Shown: positions 35,576 to 44,818, counted from the stretch's first letter. The stretch: 64,000 nt of DNA from Paenibacillus sp. (GCA_031180825.1 JAPSLM010000001.1:186001-250000); one strand, 5' to 3'. Notes: generated by a model not told the origin, from the letters alone. Made by a program: numbers and translations.

Positions 35576-35785
35576 ATGCCAGATGTGAAATGCAGTGTTT
35601 CCAACTGCGAATATTGGGCGCAGGGAAACAATTGCAACGCAAGTACGATTATGATCGAGATCGACAAGCATGCGGACATCAAGTATGACGCGGAATTCGG
35701 AGCCGAGTTCGAGGATCATCAAGACCGGGCCGCGAGCTCGCAAAATACCTGTTGTCACACCTTCGCGCCGAGAAAATCGAAATAA
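35576..35785 (+). CDS. DUF1540 small cysteine-rich protein
   Basis: A 69-aa protein with one DUF1540-type Cys cluster (CSVSNCEYWAQGNNC ... TCCHTF), likely binding a metal. Such proteins are common in spore formers but have no known function. ATG 35576 follows AAAGGGGTGATTACG; an in-frame start nine bases upstream lies within the ribosome site. Confidence 0.85.
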   Translation: MPDVKCSVSNCEYWAQGNNCNASTIMIEIDKHADIKYDAEFGAEFEDHQDRAASSQNTCCHTFAPRKSK

Positions 35786-35845
35786 CTGCCGATTTTTCCC
35801 GGAAGTGTCAAGCGTTCATTTCTCCCAGGAAGGGAAGGGGACCGA

Positions 35846-36262
35846 ATGAAACGGAAGCTCGGAAGACATCCCGGTTCCGTTCGGGACGACAGGTCGCTGC
35901 GGAAGTTCAAGCAAGAACAGCTGCGCATGGAATCCGGACGGAAAACGCGTGAAGAATTCGCTGCGGAGCTTGCTTATCCCAACGGTTTGCGGAACGAGAA
36001 ATCGCGCAGCATGCAGCCTGTGGCCGTGACGGAAAACGGAAAGGAGGAAGAGGCGGAAACGTCTTACCGCTGGCTTGGATATACGGCGCTCGTGCTGTCT
36101 CTTCTGGCATGGTTTCTTTATCCGGCGCTGCTTGGCTCGACGTCCGCCCTGTTAGGGCTGTTTGCTTATATGCTGGGCGAGCGTTCGCTGGGCACATGGT
36201 CGATCGTTATCGGATTGATTGCGCTGGCGGGTTATTTCATTTTGTTCCCTCTATACGCTTGA
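35846..36262 (+). CDS. small membrane protein, uncharacterised
   Basis: A 138-aa protein with a basic, charged N-terminal half and two or three C-terminal hydrophobic helices (YTALVLSLLAWFLYPALLG, SALLGLFAYMLG, WSIVIGLIALAGYFILFPLYA). I do not recognise the family. The ATG follows AGGGAAGGGGACCGA. It is the last gene before a perfect terminator. Confidence 0.75.
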   Translation: MKRKLGRHPGSVRDDRSLRKFKQEQLRMESGRKTREEFAAELAYPNGLRNEKSRSMQPVAVTENGKEEEAETSYRWLGYTALVLSLLAWFLYPALLGSTSALLGLFAYMLGERSLGTWSIVIGLIALAGYFILFPLYA

Positions 36263-36270
36263 GGCGGAGA

Positions 36271-36305
36271 CGGCAGACCGGCCATCGGTCTGCCGTTTTT
36301 CTTTT
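36271..36305 (+). terminator. terminator
   Basis: CGGCAGACCG / CGGTCTGCCG (10 bp, 5-nt loop), then TTTTTCTTTT. Confidence 0.92.
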
Positions 36306-36383
36306 AAATTTTATACTGGCTGAGCCGCCTAAAAAAGTGTACAATGGGGAAAGAATACCGGTACAAGGAGACTTCCGCAACCG

Positions 36384-37109
36384 ATGAACTTATCGACTAG
36401 GGCTATTGATCCCCGCACGATCAAAGAGCTGCTGCAGCTTCAGATGATGAACCAATTGAGTTTGCTGACCTCCGGCAGAAGTTCCGCTTCCGAGCGGAGC
36501 GACCATACGGATTTTGCCTCTATATTGAACGGGCTGTTGGCCGACATGGATCCGGCCTCGCCCCAGAGCGCGGCCGGCATGTCCGCAGGAGCCGGGCTCG
36601 TTTCGGGACAAGCCTTGGGACCGGCAATGCTAAGCGGCTTGTCCGCCGCTTCCGCCGGCGCGCTCACCAGGAAGCTTGCCTCGGCTGCGAAGCCGTCGGC
36701 CTACGAGCCGCTGATTCAGGAAGCCAGCCGCCGGTTCGGCGTCGAGCCGAGCATAGTGAAAGCGGTCATCCATGCAGAGTCGTCGTTTAATGCCAACGCC
36801 GTTTCCGGTGCGGGAGCCAAGGGCTTGATGCAATTGATGGACGCTACCGGTCAGGGGCTGGGAGTGGACAATCCGTTCGACCCGGCGCAAAACATCGAAG
36901 GCGGAACCCGTTATTTATCCAACCTGATTTCCAAATACGGCGGCAGCTTAGGCACCGCGCTTGCCGCTTACAATGCAGGGCCGACCAGGCTGGATCGGCT
37001 CGGCATTCAAAACGACCGGGACTTGGCGGAAAAGCTGCATCTGCTGCCTGCCGAAACACAGCAGTACGTGCGCAAAGTCTTGGCTTTGAAAGAGCACTAC
37101 GAGGCGTGA
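36384..37109 (+). CDS. lytic transglycosylase (SLT domain)
   Basis: Peptidoglycan lytic transglycosylase of 241 aa. The C-terminal SLT/goose-lysozyme-like domain (about 105-240) has catalytic Glu in VIHAESSFNANAVSGAGAKGLMQLM, then NIEGGTRYL and LAAYNAGP. The Ala/Ser/Gly-rich N-terminal part is poorly conserved, and no classical signal peptide is visible, as in B. subtilis YjbJ-type proteins. The ATG follows CAAGGAGACTTCCGCAACCG. Confidence 0.88.
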   Translation: MNLSTRAIDPRTIKELLQLQMMNQLSLLTSGRSSASERSDHTDFASILNGLLADMDPASPQSAAGMSAGAGLVSGQALGPAMLSGLSAASAGALTRKLASAAKPSAYEPLIQEASRRFGVEPSIVKAVIHAESSFNANAVSGAGAKGLMQLMDATGQGLGVDNPFDPAQNIEGGTRYLSNLISKYGGSLGTALAAYNAGPTRLDRLGIQNDRDLAEKLHLLPAETQQYVRKVLALKEHYEA

Positions 37110-37116
37110 AAATGAG

Positions 37117-37172
37117 CGAGACCAATCGTAGGCACTCCGTTTGCGGGGGCCGACCATTGGTCTCGTTTTCTT
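37117..37172 (+). terminator. long-loop inverted repeat, probable terminator
   Basis: CGAGACCAAT / ATTGGTCTCG (10 bp perfect) with a 29-nt loop, then TTTTCTT. The long loop is unusual for a terminator. Confidence 0.65.
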
Positions 37173-37215
37173 CCTTGAGCAAATAGGAATGAACGAAGAA
37201 AAAGGGGAATGACAC

Positions 37216-38382
37216 ATGCTGTATATGGATTACGCGGCAACCGCGCCTATGTATGACGAAGTCATCGGCGTCATGACCGAAGTGATGAAATTCCACTTCG
37301 GCAATCCGTCGTCCTTGCATAAGCTGGGCTTGGAAGCCGAGCAGCTTGTAAGCCGGTCGCGGGAAACGATTGCGAACGCTCTTCGCTGCGACCCGATTGA
37401 AGTCCGGTTTACGTCCGGCGGCACGGAAAGCAACAATCTGGCCATCCGCGGAGCGGCTTACCGATACCGGTCCCGGGGGAATCATTTGATCACTTCGTCC
37501 ATCGAGCATGCATCAGTTTACGAAACCTTTCGTAAACTGGAAGAAGAGGGCTTTCAAGTGACCTATTTGCCGGTGGACGCTACGGGTCAAATTCAATTGA
37601 CAGACCTTGAACAAGCGTTGACGAATGAAACGATTCTGGTCAGCATCATGCATGTTAACAATGAAATGGGCCGGATTCAGCCGATCGAAGCGATCGGCGC
37701 CCTGCTGCGCAGCCGCCCCAAGACCTTGTTTCACGTCGATGCCGTACAAGCTATCGGAAAGCTCCCTGTCGATCCGAAGCGTCATGGCATCGATCTGATG
37801 TCCGGTGCCGCACATAAGCTCGGCGGTCCGAAGGGCATCGGATTTTTGTACTGCCGGCGCGGCGTCGAATTGCAGCCCCTGCTGTTCGGAGGCGGGCAGG
37901 AGGAAGGGGTGCGTTCCGGGACAGAGAATGTCCCGGCGGTTGTAGGTATGGCCAAAGCGGTGCGAATGGCCGTTCAGGAGCAGCCTGCATTTGCGGCGCA
38001 TACGGCCAGGCTGCGCGCCCGTCTGACCGAGGGAATCCGGCAACTGCCGGAGCTTGTGTTGAATGGCTCGGAGCGGCCGGAGGATATGGCGCCGCATATC
38101 GTCCATTTTTCGTTTCCCGGAATGAAGTCCGAGGTGCTCGTGCACGCTTTGGAGCAGCACGGCATTTATGTGTCGACCCGTTCGGCCTGCTCTTCGGGGG
38201 CGGAAAAGCCCAGCCGCGTGCTGTCGGCGATGGGGGCCGACCCGGCGGTCGCGGTCAGCGGCATCCGGCTAAGCTATTCGCTTCAGCAGACCGAGGAGGA
38301 TGCGGACCGCTTTTGCCGCGTGCTTAAACGGCTTGTGGAAGAGTTAAAACCGGCCATGTCCGGCAAGAACGAACGGAGGTAA
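37216..38382 (+). CDS. nifZ: cysteine desulfurase NifZ (IscS-like)
   Basis: PLP-dependent cysteine desulfurase, 388 aa, supplying persulfide sulfur. Schiff-base Lys201 is in GAAHKLGGPKG, active Cys325 in TRSACSSG, and the PLP-binding SGGTESNN and DAVQAIGK motifs are present. It lies 4 bp before thiI, the dedicated donor-acceptor pair for tRNA 4-thiouridine in Bacillales. The start follows AAAGGGGAATGACAC. Confidence 0.93.
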   Translation: MLYMDYAATAPMYDEVIGVMTEVMKFHFGNPSSLHKLGLEAEQLVSRSRETIANALRCDPIEVRFTSGGTESNNLAIRGAAYRYRSRGNHLITSSIEHASVYETFRKLEEEGFQVTYLPVDATGQIQLTDLEQALTNETILVSIMHVNNEMGRIQPIEAIGALLRSRPKTLFHVDAVQAIGKLPVDPKRHGIDLMSGAAHKLGGPKGIGFLYCRRGVELQPLLFGGGQEEGVRSGTENVPAVVGMAKAVRMAVQEQPAFAAHTARLRARLTEGIRQLPELVLNGSERPEDMAPHIVHFSFPGMKSEVLVHALEQHGIYVSTRSACSSGAEKPSRVLSAMGADPAVAVSGIRLSYSLQQTEEDADRFCRVLKRLVEELKPAMSGKNERR

Positions 38383-38386
38383 CTTT

Positions 38387-39601
38387 ATGACACCGCAACA
38401 AGTCGTCCTCCGTTTGGGGGAGTTGACGCTTAAAGGACGCAACCGCAACCGGTTCGAGCAAGCGGTATTGCAGCAAGTGAAACGGGTATTGCGTCCGTGG
38501 GGAGCGATCGGGTATGAAAAAGAATTCGGCCGAATCACCTTGCATTTAAACGGAACGCCTTACGAAACGGTGCGTGAGCCGCTCAAGACGGTATTCGGGA
38601 TCGTATCGTTCAGTCCTGTACTTACGACCGAACTGGAGCTTGAGCGCGTGCAGGAAACGGCGCTTTTGGCGATGCGGGCCATGGAGCCGCAGCCAAGGAC
38701 GTTCAAGGTCAGCGTGCGCCGCGTGAATAAAAGCTTTCCTCACGATTCGCAAGAAATGAACCGGCTGGTGGGAGGCTATGTGCTAAGGGCGATGCCTGAC
38801 TTGAAAGTGGACGTGCGCCGGCCGGAAGCGGAGCTGAAAATCGAGCTTCGCCAACGGCAAGCGCTCGTATACAGTCAGGTAGACCCGGGCGCCGGCGGGT
38901 TCCCGCTCGGTACGAACGGCAAAGCGGTGCTTATGCTGTCTGGAGGCATCGACAGCCCGGTAGCCGGATATTTGGCTATGCGCCAAGGGCTGGCCGTGGA
39001 GGCCGTCCATTTTCACAGCTATCCGTATACCAGCGAAAGATCGCAGGAGAAGGTGAAAGAGCTTGTTCGGAAGCTGGCCGTCTATGCCGGACCGATTAAG
39101 CTGCACATGGTGCCTTTTACCAGTGTGCAGACCAAGATTCACGAAGCTTACCGGGAAAATCTGCTGATCACGGTGCTGCGAAGGGCCATGATGCGGATCG
39201 CCGAGAAGCTTGCCGAGGCGAACGGGGCGGGAGCGATCGTTACCGGGGAAAGCCTGGGCCAAGTGGCCAGTCAAACGCTTGCCAGCATGAATGCCATCGG
39301 CCGGGCGGTCCACCTTCCGCTGATTCGTCCGCTGGTTTGTATGGAAAAGCTGGAAATTATTCGTCTCGCCGAGGCGATCGATTCGTACGAAGTGTCTATT
39401 TTGCCGTATGAGGATTGCTGTACGTTGTTTTTACCGCCGAGTCCGAGCACGAACCCGAACTTGAAGATCGTCGAAAGCATCGAGGAGGGAATGCCCTGGC
39501 TGCAGGAAGAAATGGATGAAGCGGTGCGCAATACGGAAACCCTATGGATAGGTGCGGACCGTCGGACGGAACAAGAAGATCGATTCTCCTCATTTTTCTA
39601 A
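38387..39601 (+). CDS. thiI: tRNA 4-thiouridine synthase ThiI
   Basis: tRNA U8 thiolation enzyme (s4U), 404 aa. An N-terminal ferredoxin-like and THUMP region is followed by the PP-loop SGGIDSP near residue 185, and GESLGQVASQTL further on. It lacks the C-terminal rhodanese domain of E. coli ThiI, the Bacillus-type short form that takes sulfur from the neighbouring NifZ desulfurase. The ATG follows ACGGAGGTAACTTT. Confidence 0.96.
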   Translation: MTPQQVVLRLGELTLKGRNRNRFEQAVLQQVKRVLRPWGAIGYEKEFGRITLHLNGTPYETVREPLKTVFGIVSFSPVLTTELELERVQETALLAMRAMEPQPRTFKVSVRRVNKSFPHDSQEMNRLVGGYVLRAMPDLKVDVRRPEAELKIELRQRQALVYSQVDPGAGGFPLGTNGKAVLMLSGGIDSPVAGYLAMRQGLAVEAVHFHSYPYTSERSQEKVKELVRKLAVYAGPIKLHMVPFTSVQTKIHEAYRENLLITVLRRAMMRIAEKLAEANGAGAIVTGESLGQVASQTLASMNAIGRAVHLPLIRPLVCMEKLEIIRLAEAIDSYEVSILPYEDCCTLFLPPSPSTNPNLKIVESIEEGMPWLQEEMDEAVRNTETLWIGADRRTEQEDRFSSFF

Positions 39602-39664
39602 AACTTATCCCATGCTATCGTTCGCCGGACTCCAGATCGAATTGAATGAGATGGAGGGTACGAC

Positions 39665-40327
39665 ATGCTGGATTGGTTCATATTGTTTCTCCAAATTATG
39701 CTGATCAATATCGTGCTGAGCGGCGACAACGCCGTCGTCATTGCCTTGGCCAGCAAAAATCTTCCTTTGCACCAGCGAAAGCAAGCGATTTGGTGGGGGG
39801 CCTTCGGGGCGATCGCCCTGCGGGTCGTGCTGACCGTCATTGCCGTCTACGTCTTGAAAGTGCCGTTCATTCAAGCGCTCGGCTCGGTGCTGCTGCTGTG
39901 GATTGCCATCAAGCTGCTGATCGATGAAGAGGATCATTCCAACGTGAAGCAGGCGACTACCTTAGGCAAAGCGGTCAGCACGATTATTTTGGCCGATTTC
40001 GTCATGAGCCTCGATAACGTATTGGCCATTGCGGCCAAAGCGAAGGGAGAGGTCGGGGTGATCATTCTCGGGATCGGGCTTAGCATTCCGATTATCGTTT
40101 GGGGAAGCACCCTGGTCGTCAATTTGCTAAAGCAGTATCCCATTTTCGTTTATTTAGGGGCAGGGATTCTCGGCTATACCGCAGGCGAGATGTTTATCGC
40201 CGACGAGAAGCTGGCGACCCGGCTGCTTGGGGATATATCGCATTATGTGCTGCCGATCGTCACCACCCTGATCGTACTTGCATCCGGCTTGCTTAAGAAA
40301 TGGGTGTTCAGGCCGCGCCATACCTAG
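39665..40327 (+). CDS. TerC/YjbE-family membrane protein
   Basis: Seven-helix integral membrane protein of 220 aa in the TerC family (YjbE/YceF type). Relatives act in manganese or other metal export, partly in support of secreted enzymes. Acidic membrane motifs IVLSGDNAVVIALA and FVMSLDNVLAIAA carry the conserved Asp pair. The ATG follows GATGGAGGGTACGAC. The gene is monocistronic by spacing. Confidence 0.88.
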   Translation: MLDWFILFLQIMLINIVLSGDNAVVIALASKNLPLHQRKQAIWWGAFGAIALRVVLTVIAVYVLKVPFIQALGSVLLLWIAIKLLIDEEDHSNVKQATTLGKAVSTIILADFVMSLDNVLAIAAKAKGEVGVIILGIGLSIPIIVWGSTLVVNLLKQYPIFVYLGAGILGYTAGEMFIADEKLATRLLGDISHYVLPIVTTLIVLASGLLKKWVFRPRHT

Positions 40328-40405
40328 AAGGCCGGCGGATTCGGAGACGCCGATGTCCGGCCACGATAAAGCATTGTTAATAATCGGTTAATCCCTCTGC
40401 CTATC

Positions 40406-40434
40406 TTGCGTTTTGCGGCATCTGCACGTATAAT
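40406..40434 (+). promoter_or_regulatory. promoter upstream of typA
   Basis: TTGCGT (40406-40411) and TATAAT (40429-40434), 17-bp spacer. Confidence 0.7.
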
Positions 40435-40446
40435 AAAGTGTGAATT

Positions 40447-40480
40447 GAAGCGTCGGCGCTTAGGTCCGACGCTTCTTTTG
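40447..40480 (+). terminator. hairpin with T tract in the typA leader (possible attenuator)
   Basis: GAAGCGTCGG / CCGACGCTTC (10 bp, 9-nt loop), then TTTT. It starts about 12 bp after the -10 box of the typA promoter and 70 bp before the typA start, so transcripts from that promoter would meet it at once. Confidence 0.65.
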
Positions 40481-40552
40481 TGAACGGGCTTCGCTCCGGG
40501 ATCAAGGAGCACGACATCGAGCCAAATTCAAAGAGAGGATTTTGAGACTGCC

Positions 40553-42394
40553 ATGCATTCGAGAGATAAAATTCGTAATATCGCCATCATCGCCCACGTC
40601 GATCACGGCAAAACAACGCTGGTGGATAAGCTGCTTCAGCAATCCGGAACGTTCCGGGAGAACGAGGCGGTGCAGGAACGCGCCATGGACTCGAACGATA
40701 TCGAACGGGAACGCGGCATCACCATTTTGGCGAAAAATACGGCCATCCAATACAAAGACTACCTGATCAATATTGTCGATACTCCGGGTCACGCCGACTT
40801 CGGCGGCGAAGTGGAACGGATTATGAAAATGGTCGACGGCGTTCTGCTTGTCGTCGACGCCTTCGAAGGCACGATGCCGCAGACGAAATTCGTGCTGCGC
40901 AAAGCGCTGGAACAGCAGTTGACGCCGATCGTCGTCGTGAACAAAATCGACCGTCCGAACGCCAGACCGGCCGAAGTGGTCGATGAAGTGCTCGATCTGT
41001 TCATCGAGCTGGGAGCGGACGATAACCAGCTTGACTTTCCGGTCGTTTACGCATCGGGTCTCATGGGAATGTCCAGTCTGGATCCGGAAAAGCTTGGCGA
41101 AAACATGCAGGCGCTCTACGATACGATCGTCAGCCATATCCCGGCGCCGACCGAGAATGTCGACGAGCCTCTGCAATTCTTGGTCACGCTGATGGATTAT
41201 AACGAGTACTTGGGCCGGATCGCCATCGGCCGCGTCAACCGCGGAACGGTGCGTCAAGGGCAGCCGATTGCGGTTATCAACCGCGAAGGGCAAGTGAAGC
41301 AGGCGCGCGTCGAGAAGCTTTTCGGCTTCCAAGGCTTGAAGCGCATCGAGATCGAAGAGGCGGGAGCGGGCGACATCATCGCGATTTCCGGGATCAAGGA
41401 CATCAACATCGGGGAAACGCTGGCCGACCCGGCGAATCCTGAACCGCTGCCGGTACTGAAGATCGACGAGCCGACGCTGCAGATGACGTTCCTTGTCAAC
41501 AACAGCCCGTTCGCGGGCCGCGAAGGCAAATGGGTAACAAGCCGCAAGCTGCGCGAGCGTTTGTTCAAAGAGCTGGAAACCGACGTCAGTCTGCGCGTCG
41601 AAGAAACGGACAGCCCCGACGCGTTTATCGTATCCGGCCGCGGCGAGCTGCATCTTGGCATCTTGATCGAAAATATGCGCCGCGAAGGATTCGAGCTGCA
41701 GGTATCGAAGCCGGAAGTCATCATCCGCGAGATCGACGGTCTAAAAATGGAGCCGATCGAGCGCCTGATTATCGATGTGCCGGAAGACAGCATGGGCTCC
41801 GTTATGGAAAGCCTGGGCACGCGCAAAGCCGAGATGGTCAATATGATCAACAACGGCTCCGGCAATGTTCGCTTGGAGTTTCTCATTCCGGCCCGCGGCT
41901 TGATCGGGTACCGGACGTACTTCCTGACGCTGACCCGCGGCTACGGGGTCATGAACCATGCGTTCGACAGCTACGGTCCGTATGCGGGCAGCGGCGTCGG
42001 CGGACGTCACGAAGGGGTGCTGATTTCCAGCGAAACGGGCACCTCCACCTTCTACGGCATGCTGTCGGTCGAAGACCGCGGCACCTTGTTCGTAGAGCCG
42101 GGCACGGAAGTGTACGAAGGCATGATCGTCGGCGAGCACAATCGCGATAACGACATCATCGTAAACATTTGCAAAGAAAAGCAGCTGACAAACGTCCGTT
42201 CGGCAACGAAGGAAGATACGGTGAAAATGAAAACGCCGCGGATCTATTCGCTGGAGCAGGCGCTTGAATATTTAAATGACGACGAATACTGTGAAATTAC
42301 GCCGAAATCGATTCGCCTCCGTAAAAAAATATTGAACAAAGGCGAACGTGAACGCTTCGAAAAACAGCGTAAAATGGCGGAAGCCAATGCTTGA
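40553..42394 (+). CDS. typA: ribosome-associated GTPase TypA/BipA
   Basis: Translational GTPase of 613 aa involved in ribosome assembly and stress or cold responses. Motifs are [11 protein letters not shown] (G1), [12 protein letters not shown] (G2), [10 protein letters not shown] (G3) and NKIDRP (G4); EF-G-like domains and the BipA-specific C-terminal domain follow. A leader hairpin precedes it and another follows, so expression may be attenuated. ylaH is downstream, matching B. subtilis typA(ylaG)-ylaH. Confidence 0.97.
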   Translation: MHSRDKIRNIAIIAHVDHGKTTLVDKLLQQSGTFRENEAVQERAMDSNDIERERGITILAKNTAIQYKDYLINIVDTPGHADFGGEVERIMKMVDGVLLVVDAFEGTMPQTKFVLRKALEQQLTPIVVVNKIDRPNARPAEVVDEVLDLFIELGADDNQLDFPVVYASGLMGMSSLDPEKLGENMQALYDTIVSHIPAPTENVDEPLQFLVTLMDYNEYLGRIAIGRVNRGTVRQGQPIAVINREGQVKQARVEKLFGFQGLKRIEIEEAGAGDIIAISGIKDINIGETLADPANPEPLPVLKIDEPTLQMTFLVNNSPFAGREGKWVTSRKLRERLFKELETDVSLRVEETDSPDAFIVSGRGELHLGILIENMRREGFELQVSKPEVIIREIDGLKMEPIERLIIDVPEDSMGSVMESLGTRKAEMVNMINNGSGNVRLEFLIPARGLIGYRTYFLTLTRGYGVMNHAFDSYGPYAGSGVGGRHEGVLISSETGTSTFYGMLSVEDRGTLFVEPGTEVYEGMIVGEHNRDNDIIVNICKEKQLTNVRSATKEDTVKMKTPRIYSLEQALEYLNDDEYCEITPKSIRLRKKILNKGERERFEKQRKMAEANA

Positions 42395-42418
42395 TTTAAC
42401 TTAATAAAGATGACGCGG

Positions 42419-42447
42419 GAAAGCTCTGAGGAATCGGAGCTTTCTTT
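42419..42447 (+). terminator. hairpin between typA and ylaH
   Basis: GAAAGCTC / GAGCTTTC (8 bp) with a 10-nt loop, followed by TTTG. The T tract is short, so it is probably a partial terminator or processing site. Confidence 0.6.
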
Positions 42448-42472
42448 GCAAGTCTACATAAGGAGGATTCCG

Positions 42473-42745
42473 ATGCTCGAATGGCTGAGGGCGCATCCGT
42501 TTGTAACATGGATCATCATCTTTGTGCTGATTACTTACGTATACAACAAAGTGTTCAAGACACGAAAGCTGCCGATACTGAAAGACGCTATCATTTACCT
42601 GCTGCTTGCTCTCGGGTCGGGAATGCTTCTCTTCTTTCAACTGGCCGGGCTGCCGATCGTGCTCAGCCTGACCGTGGCGGTCGTCCTGATGTTTATGGTC
42701 CGGATTCGCTACTACGTTCAGAACCGGGAAAACCGCAAATCGTAA
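42473..42745 (+). CDS. ylaH: YlaH-like membrane protein
   Basis: A 90-aa membrane protein with two or three helices (FVTWIIIFVLITYVYNKVF, IIYLLLALGSGMLLFFQLAGL, IVLSLTVAVVLMFMVRI). It follows typA as YlaH does in Bacillus. ATG 42473 follows AAGGAGGATTCCG; the longer frame opening at 42410 begins inside the preceding hairpin and was rejected. Function unknown. Confidence 0.85.
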   Translation: MLEWLRAHPFVTWIIIFVLITYVYNKVFKTRKLPILKDAIIYLLLALGSGMLLFFQLAGLPIVLSLTVAVVLMFMVRIRYYVQNRENRKS

Positions 42746-42776
42746 GGGCTTGGCCCGGTGGAGGTGCATAGGCGAG

Positions 42777-43238
42777 ATGGCGGACTTCTGGCTAGTCCCC
42801 TTGTCATGGGACGGGGAAACGGCTGTGCTCGGCGGGGAAAGGCTTCAGCTTAAGCCCGAAGGACTCAGGGAGCGATTCCTGGAAGCGATGGGACGAATCC
42901 ACCCGCGGCTTTTGATGATGTTTAAAGCGCATTTGCTGCCGGAGGACGAGTCGGGCGAGGTTTGCGGTACGGAGGAGCTTCCGTTTATACTGGCGCAATC
43001 CGGAGATATTCGACTGTCCGCGGCGATAGAGCATTCGGAAGCGATGGCCGTTACGGATACGCCGATCTGGCGGTTGTCGCATTGTGCCGAAGCGTATTTC
43101 AACCGGATGCTTCCGGCGCGGGAGGCGGCTGCGCTGCTCCGGCAAGCCGCGGCCGAACCGGAGGCGAAGCGGTGGCTGGAGGCCATGCGGACATGGACGG
43201 CAGGCGGCCGTCAAGTGATTTTGCTGAGAGAGGACTGA
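42777..43238 (+). CDS. uncharacterised protein in the typA-yla cluster
   Basis: A 153-aa soluble protein I do not recognise. It has a Trp-containing N terminus (MADFWLVPLSWDGETAVL), two Cys (in VCGTEEL and LSHCAEAYF) and an Ala/Arg-rich helical C terminus. ATG 42777 lies behind GGTGGAGGTGCATAGGCGAG, with rather long spacing. It sits 6 bp before the next small gene, suggesting co-translation. Confidence 0.65.
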   Translation: MADFWLVPLSWDGETAVLGGERLQLKPEGLRERFLEAMGRIHPRLLMMFKAHLLPEDESGEVCGTEELPFILAQSGDIRLSAAIEHSEAMAVTDTPIWRLSHCAEAYFNRMLPAREAAALLRQAAAEPEAKRWLEAMRTWTAGGRQVILLRED

Positions 43239-43244
43239 GAGCTT

Positions 43245-43520
43245 GTGAATTTACAGGATGCGGTGTTCAATTGGCTGCAGATCAGCATTGTGGCGGAAGC
43301 CCGGCCGGACGACCTGGCCGCTTCGGAAACGAGAGACTTTTTCGAAACGATCCTGCGGGAGGACCATCACCTCGAGCGGTTCGTCCGCACGGCCGACGAA
43401 GAGATGTATATTGTGGAATACGAAGAAGCCGGGGGCGTGCGCCATAAGAAAAGGTTCGACCGCGAGCTTGCCGAACAGCTGTTGACGGACATTAACTCGA
43501 ATCCGAAATACAATGAGTGA
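43245..43520 (+). CDS. small acidic uncharacterised protein
   Basis: A 91-aa acidic protein starting M(V)NLQDAVFNWLQI and ending INSNPKYNE. It starts at GTG after GAGAGGACTGAGAGCTT, 6 bp from the preceding gene's stop. No recognised domain; codon use matches its neighbours, so it looks like a real gene. Confidence 0.65.
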   Translation: MNLQDAVFNWLQISIVAEARPDDLAASETRDFFETILREDHHLERFVRTADEEMYIVEYEEAGGVRHKKRFDRELAEQLLTDINSNPKYNE

Positions 43521-43661
43521 CATATAACCCCGGACGTTGAGATACAATAAAATATCATTGTCCGAAGGGAGTGTCCGTGATAACTGCTGGTAGCTGTTAC
43601 CTGACCCGTATGCTATAATGGTCTTAGATTCGGAGACAAACCTTTTACAGGAGGGGAACCT

Positions 43662-44114
43662 ATGGCCGAAACGATCACAGCTTTGACGGATCAGCTCTTC
43701 GATCTACTCCAAAAGGATTCGTTTGCTCTCTTGAGCACAATCGATCATGAAACCGGTTCGCCTGCGACAAACGCCATCTCGTGGCTATTCGCTAAAGACC
43801 GAACGACGGTTCGTTTTGCCGTCGACCAGCGTTCGCGCATTTTGACGAACATCAAGCAGCAGCCCCATGTGAATTTGACGGTGATCGGCGCTGGCTCCGT
43901 CTTCGTGCTTTACGGAAACACGCGTCAGGTTGCCGAAGCTCTTGACGGGGTTCCGTTCAAGCTGGCTTGCTATGATATTGACATTGCTTCGGTGCGCGAT
44001 GCGATGTTCTACGGAGCGCGCATTTCCGCAGCGCCTGAATATGAAAAAACGTACGACAAGCGTGCCGCCGAGAAGCTGGACACGCAGGTGTTCGACGCGA
44101 TGCAAAAAGCCTAA
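43662..44114 (+). CDS. ylaL: pyridoxamine 5'-phosphate oxidase-fold protein (YlaL-like)
   Basis: A 150-aa protein with the split-barrel flavin-binding fold: FALLSTIDHETGSPATNAISW at the start, then FAVDQRSRILTNIKQ and VNLTVIG. Such proteins bind FMN or heme; the reaction here is unknown. A TATAAT box lies at 43614-43619, and the ATG follows ACAGGAGGGGAACCT. In B. subtilis ylaL belongs to the same yla cluster. Confidence 0.8.
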   Translation: MAETITALTDQLFDLLQKDSFALLSTIDHETGSPATNAISWLFAKDRTTVRFAVDQRSRILTNIKQQPHVNLTVIGAGSVFVLYGNTRQVAEALDGVPFKLACYDIDIASVRDAMFYGARISAAPEYEKTYDKRAAEKLDTQVFDAMQKA

Positions 44115-44142
44115 GACCGTTTGCTGTCCTAGGCTTTTTTTT
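44104..44142. terminator. bidirectional terminator
   Basis: AAAAAGCCTA / TAGGCTTTTT with a 16-nt loop and a T8 tract, between the convergent ylaL-like gene and ylaJ. Confidence 0.8.
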
Positions 44143-44184
44143 CACCTAAAAAGACCGTTGCGCCTGCTTTTCGGAACTTGCGGA

Positions 44185-44712
44185 TTACCTCTGAACGGGC
44201 GGCTGCGTTTGCAGCGGATTCACGTCTCGCGGCAGCTGCGGGACGATTCTGCCGATAATGGCCGCCATTTCATCGGCGAAGCCGTTGATCGGTCTGCCGT
44301 TCATCGCTTGCTGCCTGATATTCCATAAGCGCTGGTTTAAATCCATATCCGCGGTGACAAGCGCATCCACTCCATACGGATCCTTTTTGAGCGCTTCGGC
44401 GACAGAAAGCTTGATCGTTCCGACTTTCGCGCGGTCCATCGCGGGCGGCACGTTGATTCCTACGACGGCCGTATTGCCGAAGACAACGCAATTGGCGCTC
44501 TCGACATTCGGCACGCTGACGGCGATTTGCTCCAGTCTGCTGGCAACGGCTTGGGGGTCCTGTATTTCTTTTTTCTGCGGTGCCGTCTGCTTCACTTGTA
44601 CTTGCCGATCCGGATCGACGCTCTGCGAGGGGGCAGCTCCATTCTTTGGTGCTTGGTTACATCCTGACACGACAACGGACAACATCAAGAGGGTCGCGAC
44701 AAACATTTTCAT
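44185..44712 (-). CDS. ylaJ: YhcN/YlaJ-family sporulation lipoprotein
   Basis: Spore-envelope lipoprotein of 175 aa. The signal peptide (MFVATLLMLSVVVSGC) ends in the lipobox VSGC. The YhcN/YlaJ domain follows (VPNVESANCVVFGNTAVVGINVP), family members of which support germination. ATG 44712 follows GAAAGGACGATTGCTG; an upstream in-frame TTG is less likely. It is divergent from the PIN-PhoH gene, as ylaJ and ylaK neighbour each other in Bacillus. Confidence 0.88.
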   Translation of the reverse strand: MKMFVATLLMLSVVVSGCNQAPKNGAAPSQSVDPDRQVQVKQTAPQKKEIQDPQAVASRLEQIAVSVPNVESANCVVFGNTAVVGINVPPAMDRAKVGTIKLSVAEALKKDPYGVDALVTADMDLNQRLWNIRQQAMNGRPINGFADEMAAIIGRIVPQLPRDVNPLQTQPPVQR

Positions 44713-44818
44713 CAGCAATCGTCCTTTCTTTTCGTCATCGGCTTTGGCTAGTTTGTCCTGGCGGGGAAAATCCTATGTATCGAGTCGAACCAAACACCGA
44801 ATCTGGGAGGGACTCATG

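Noticed and set aside
44258..44815. Upstream in-frame extension of the PIN-PhoH gene
   Set aside because: Antisense to the ylaJ lipoprotein; the PIN domain begins at KKIYVLDTNV behind GGGAGG.
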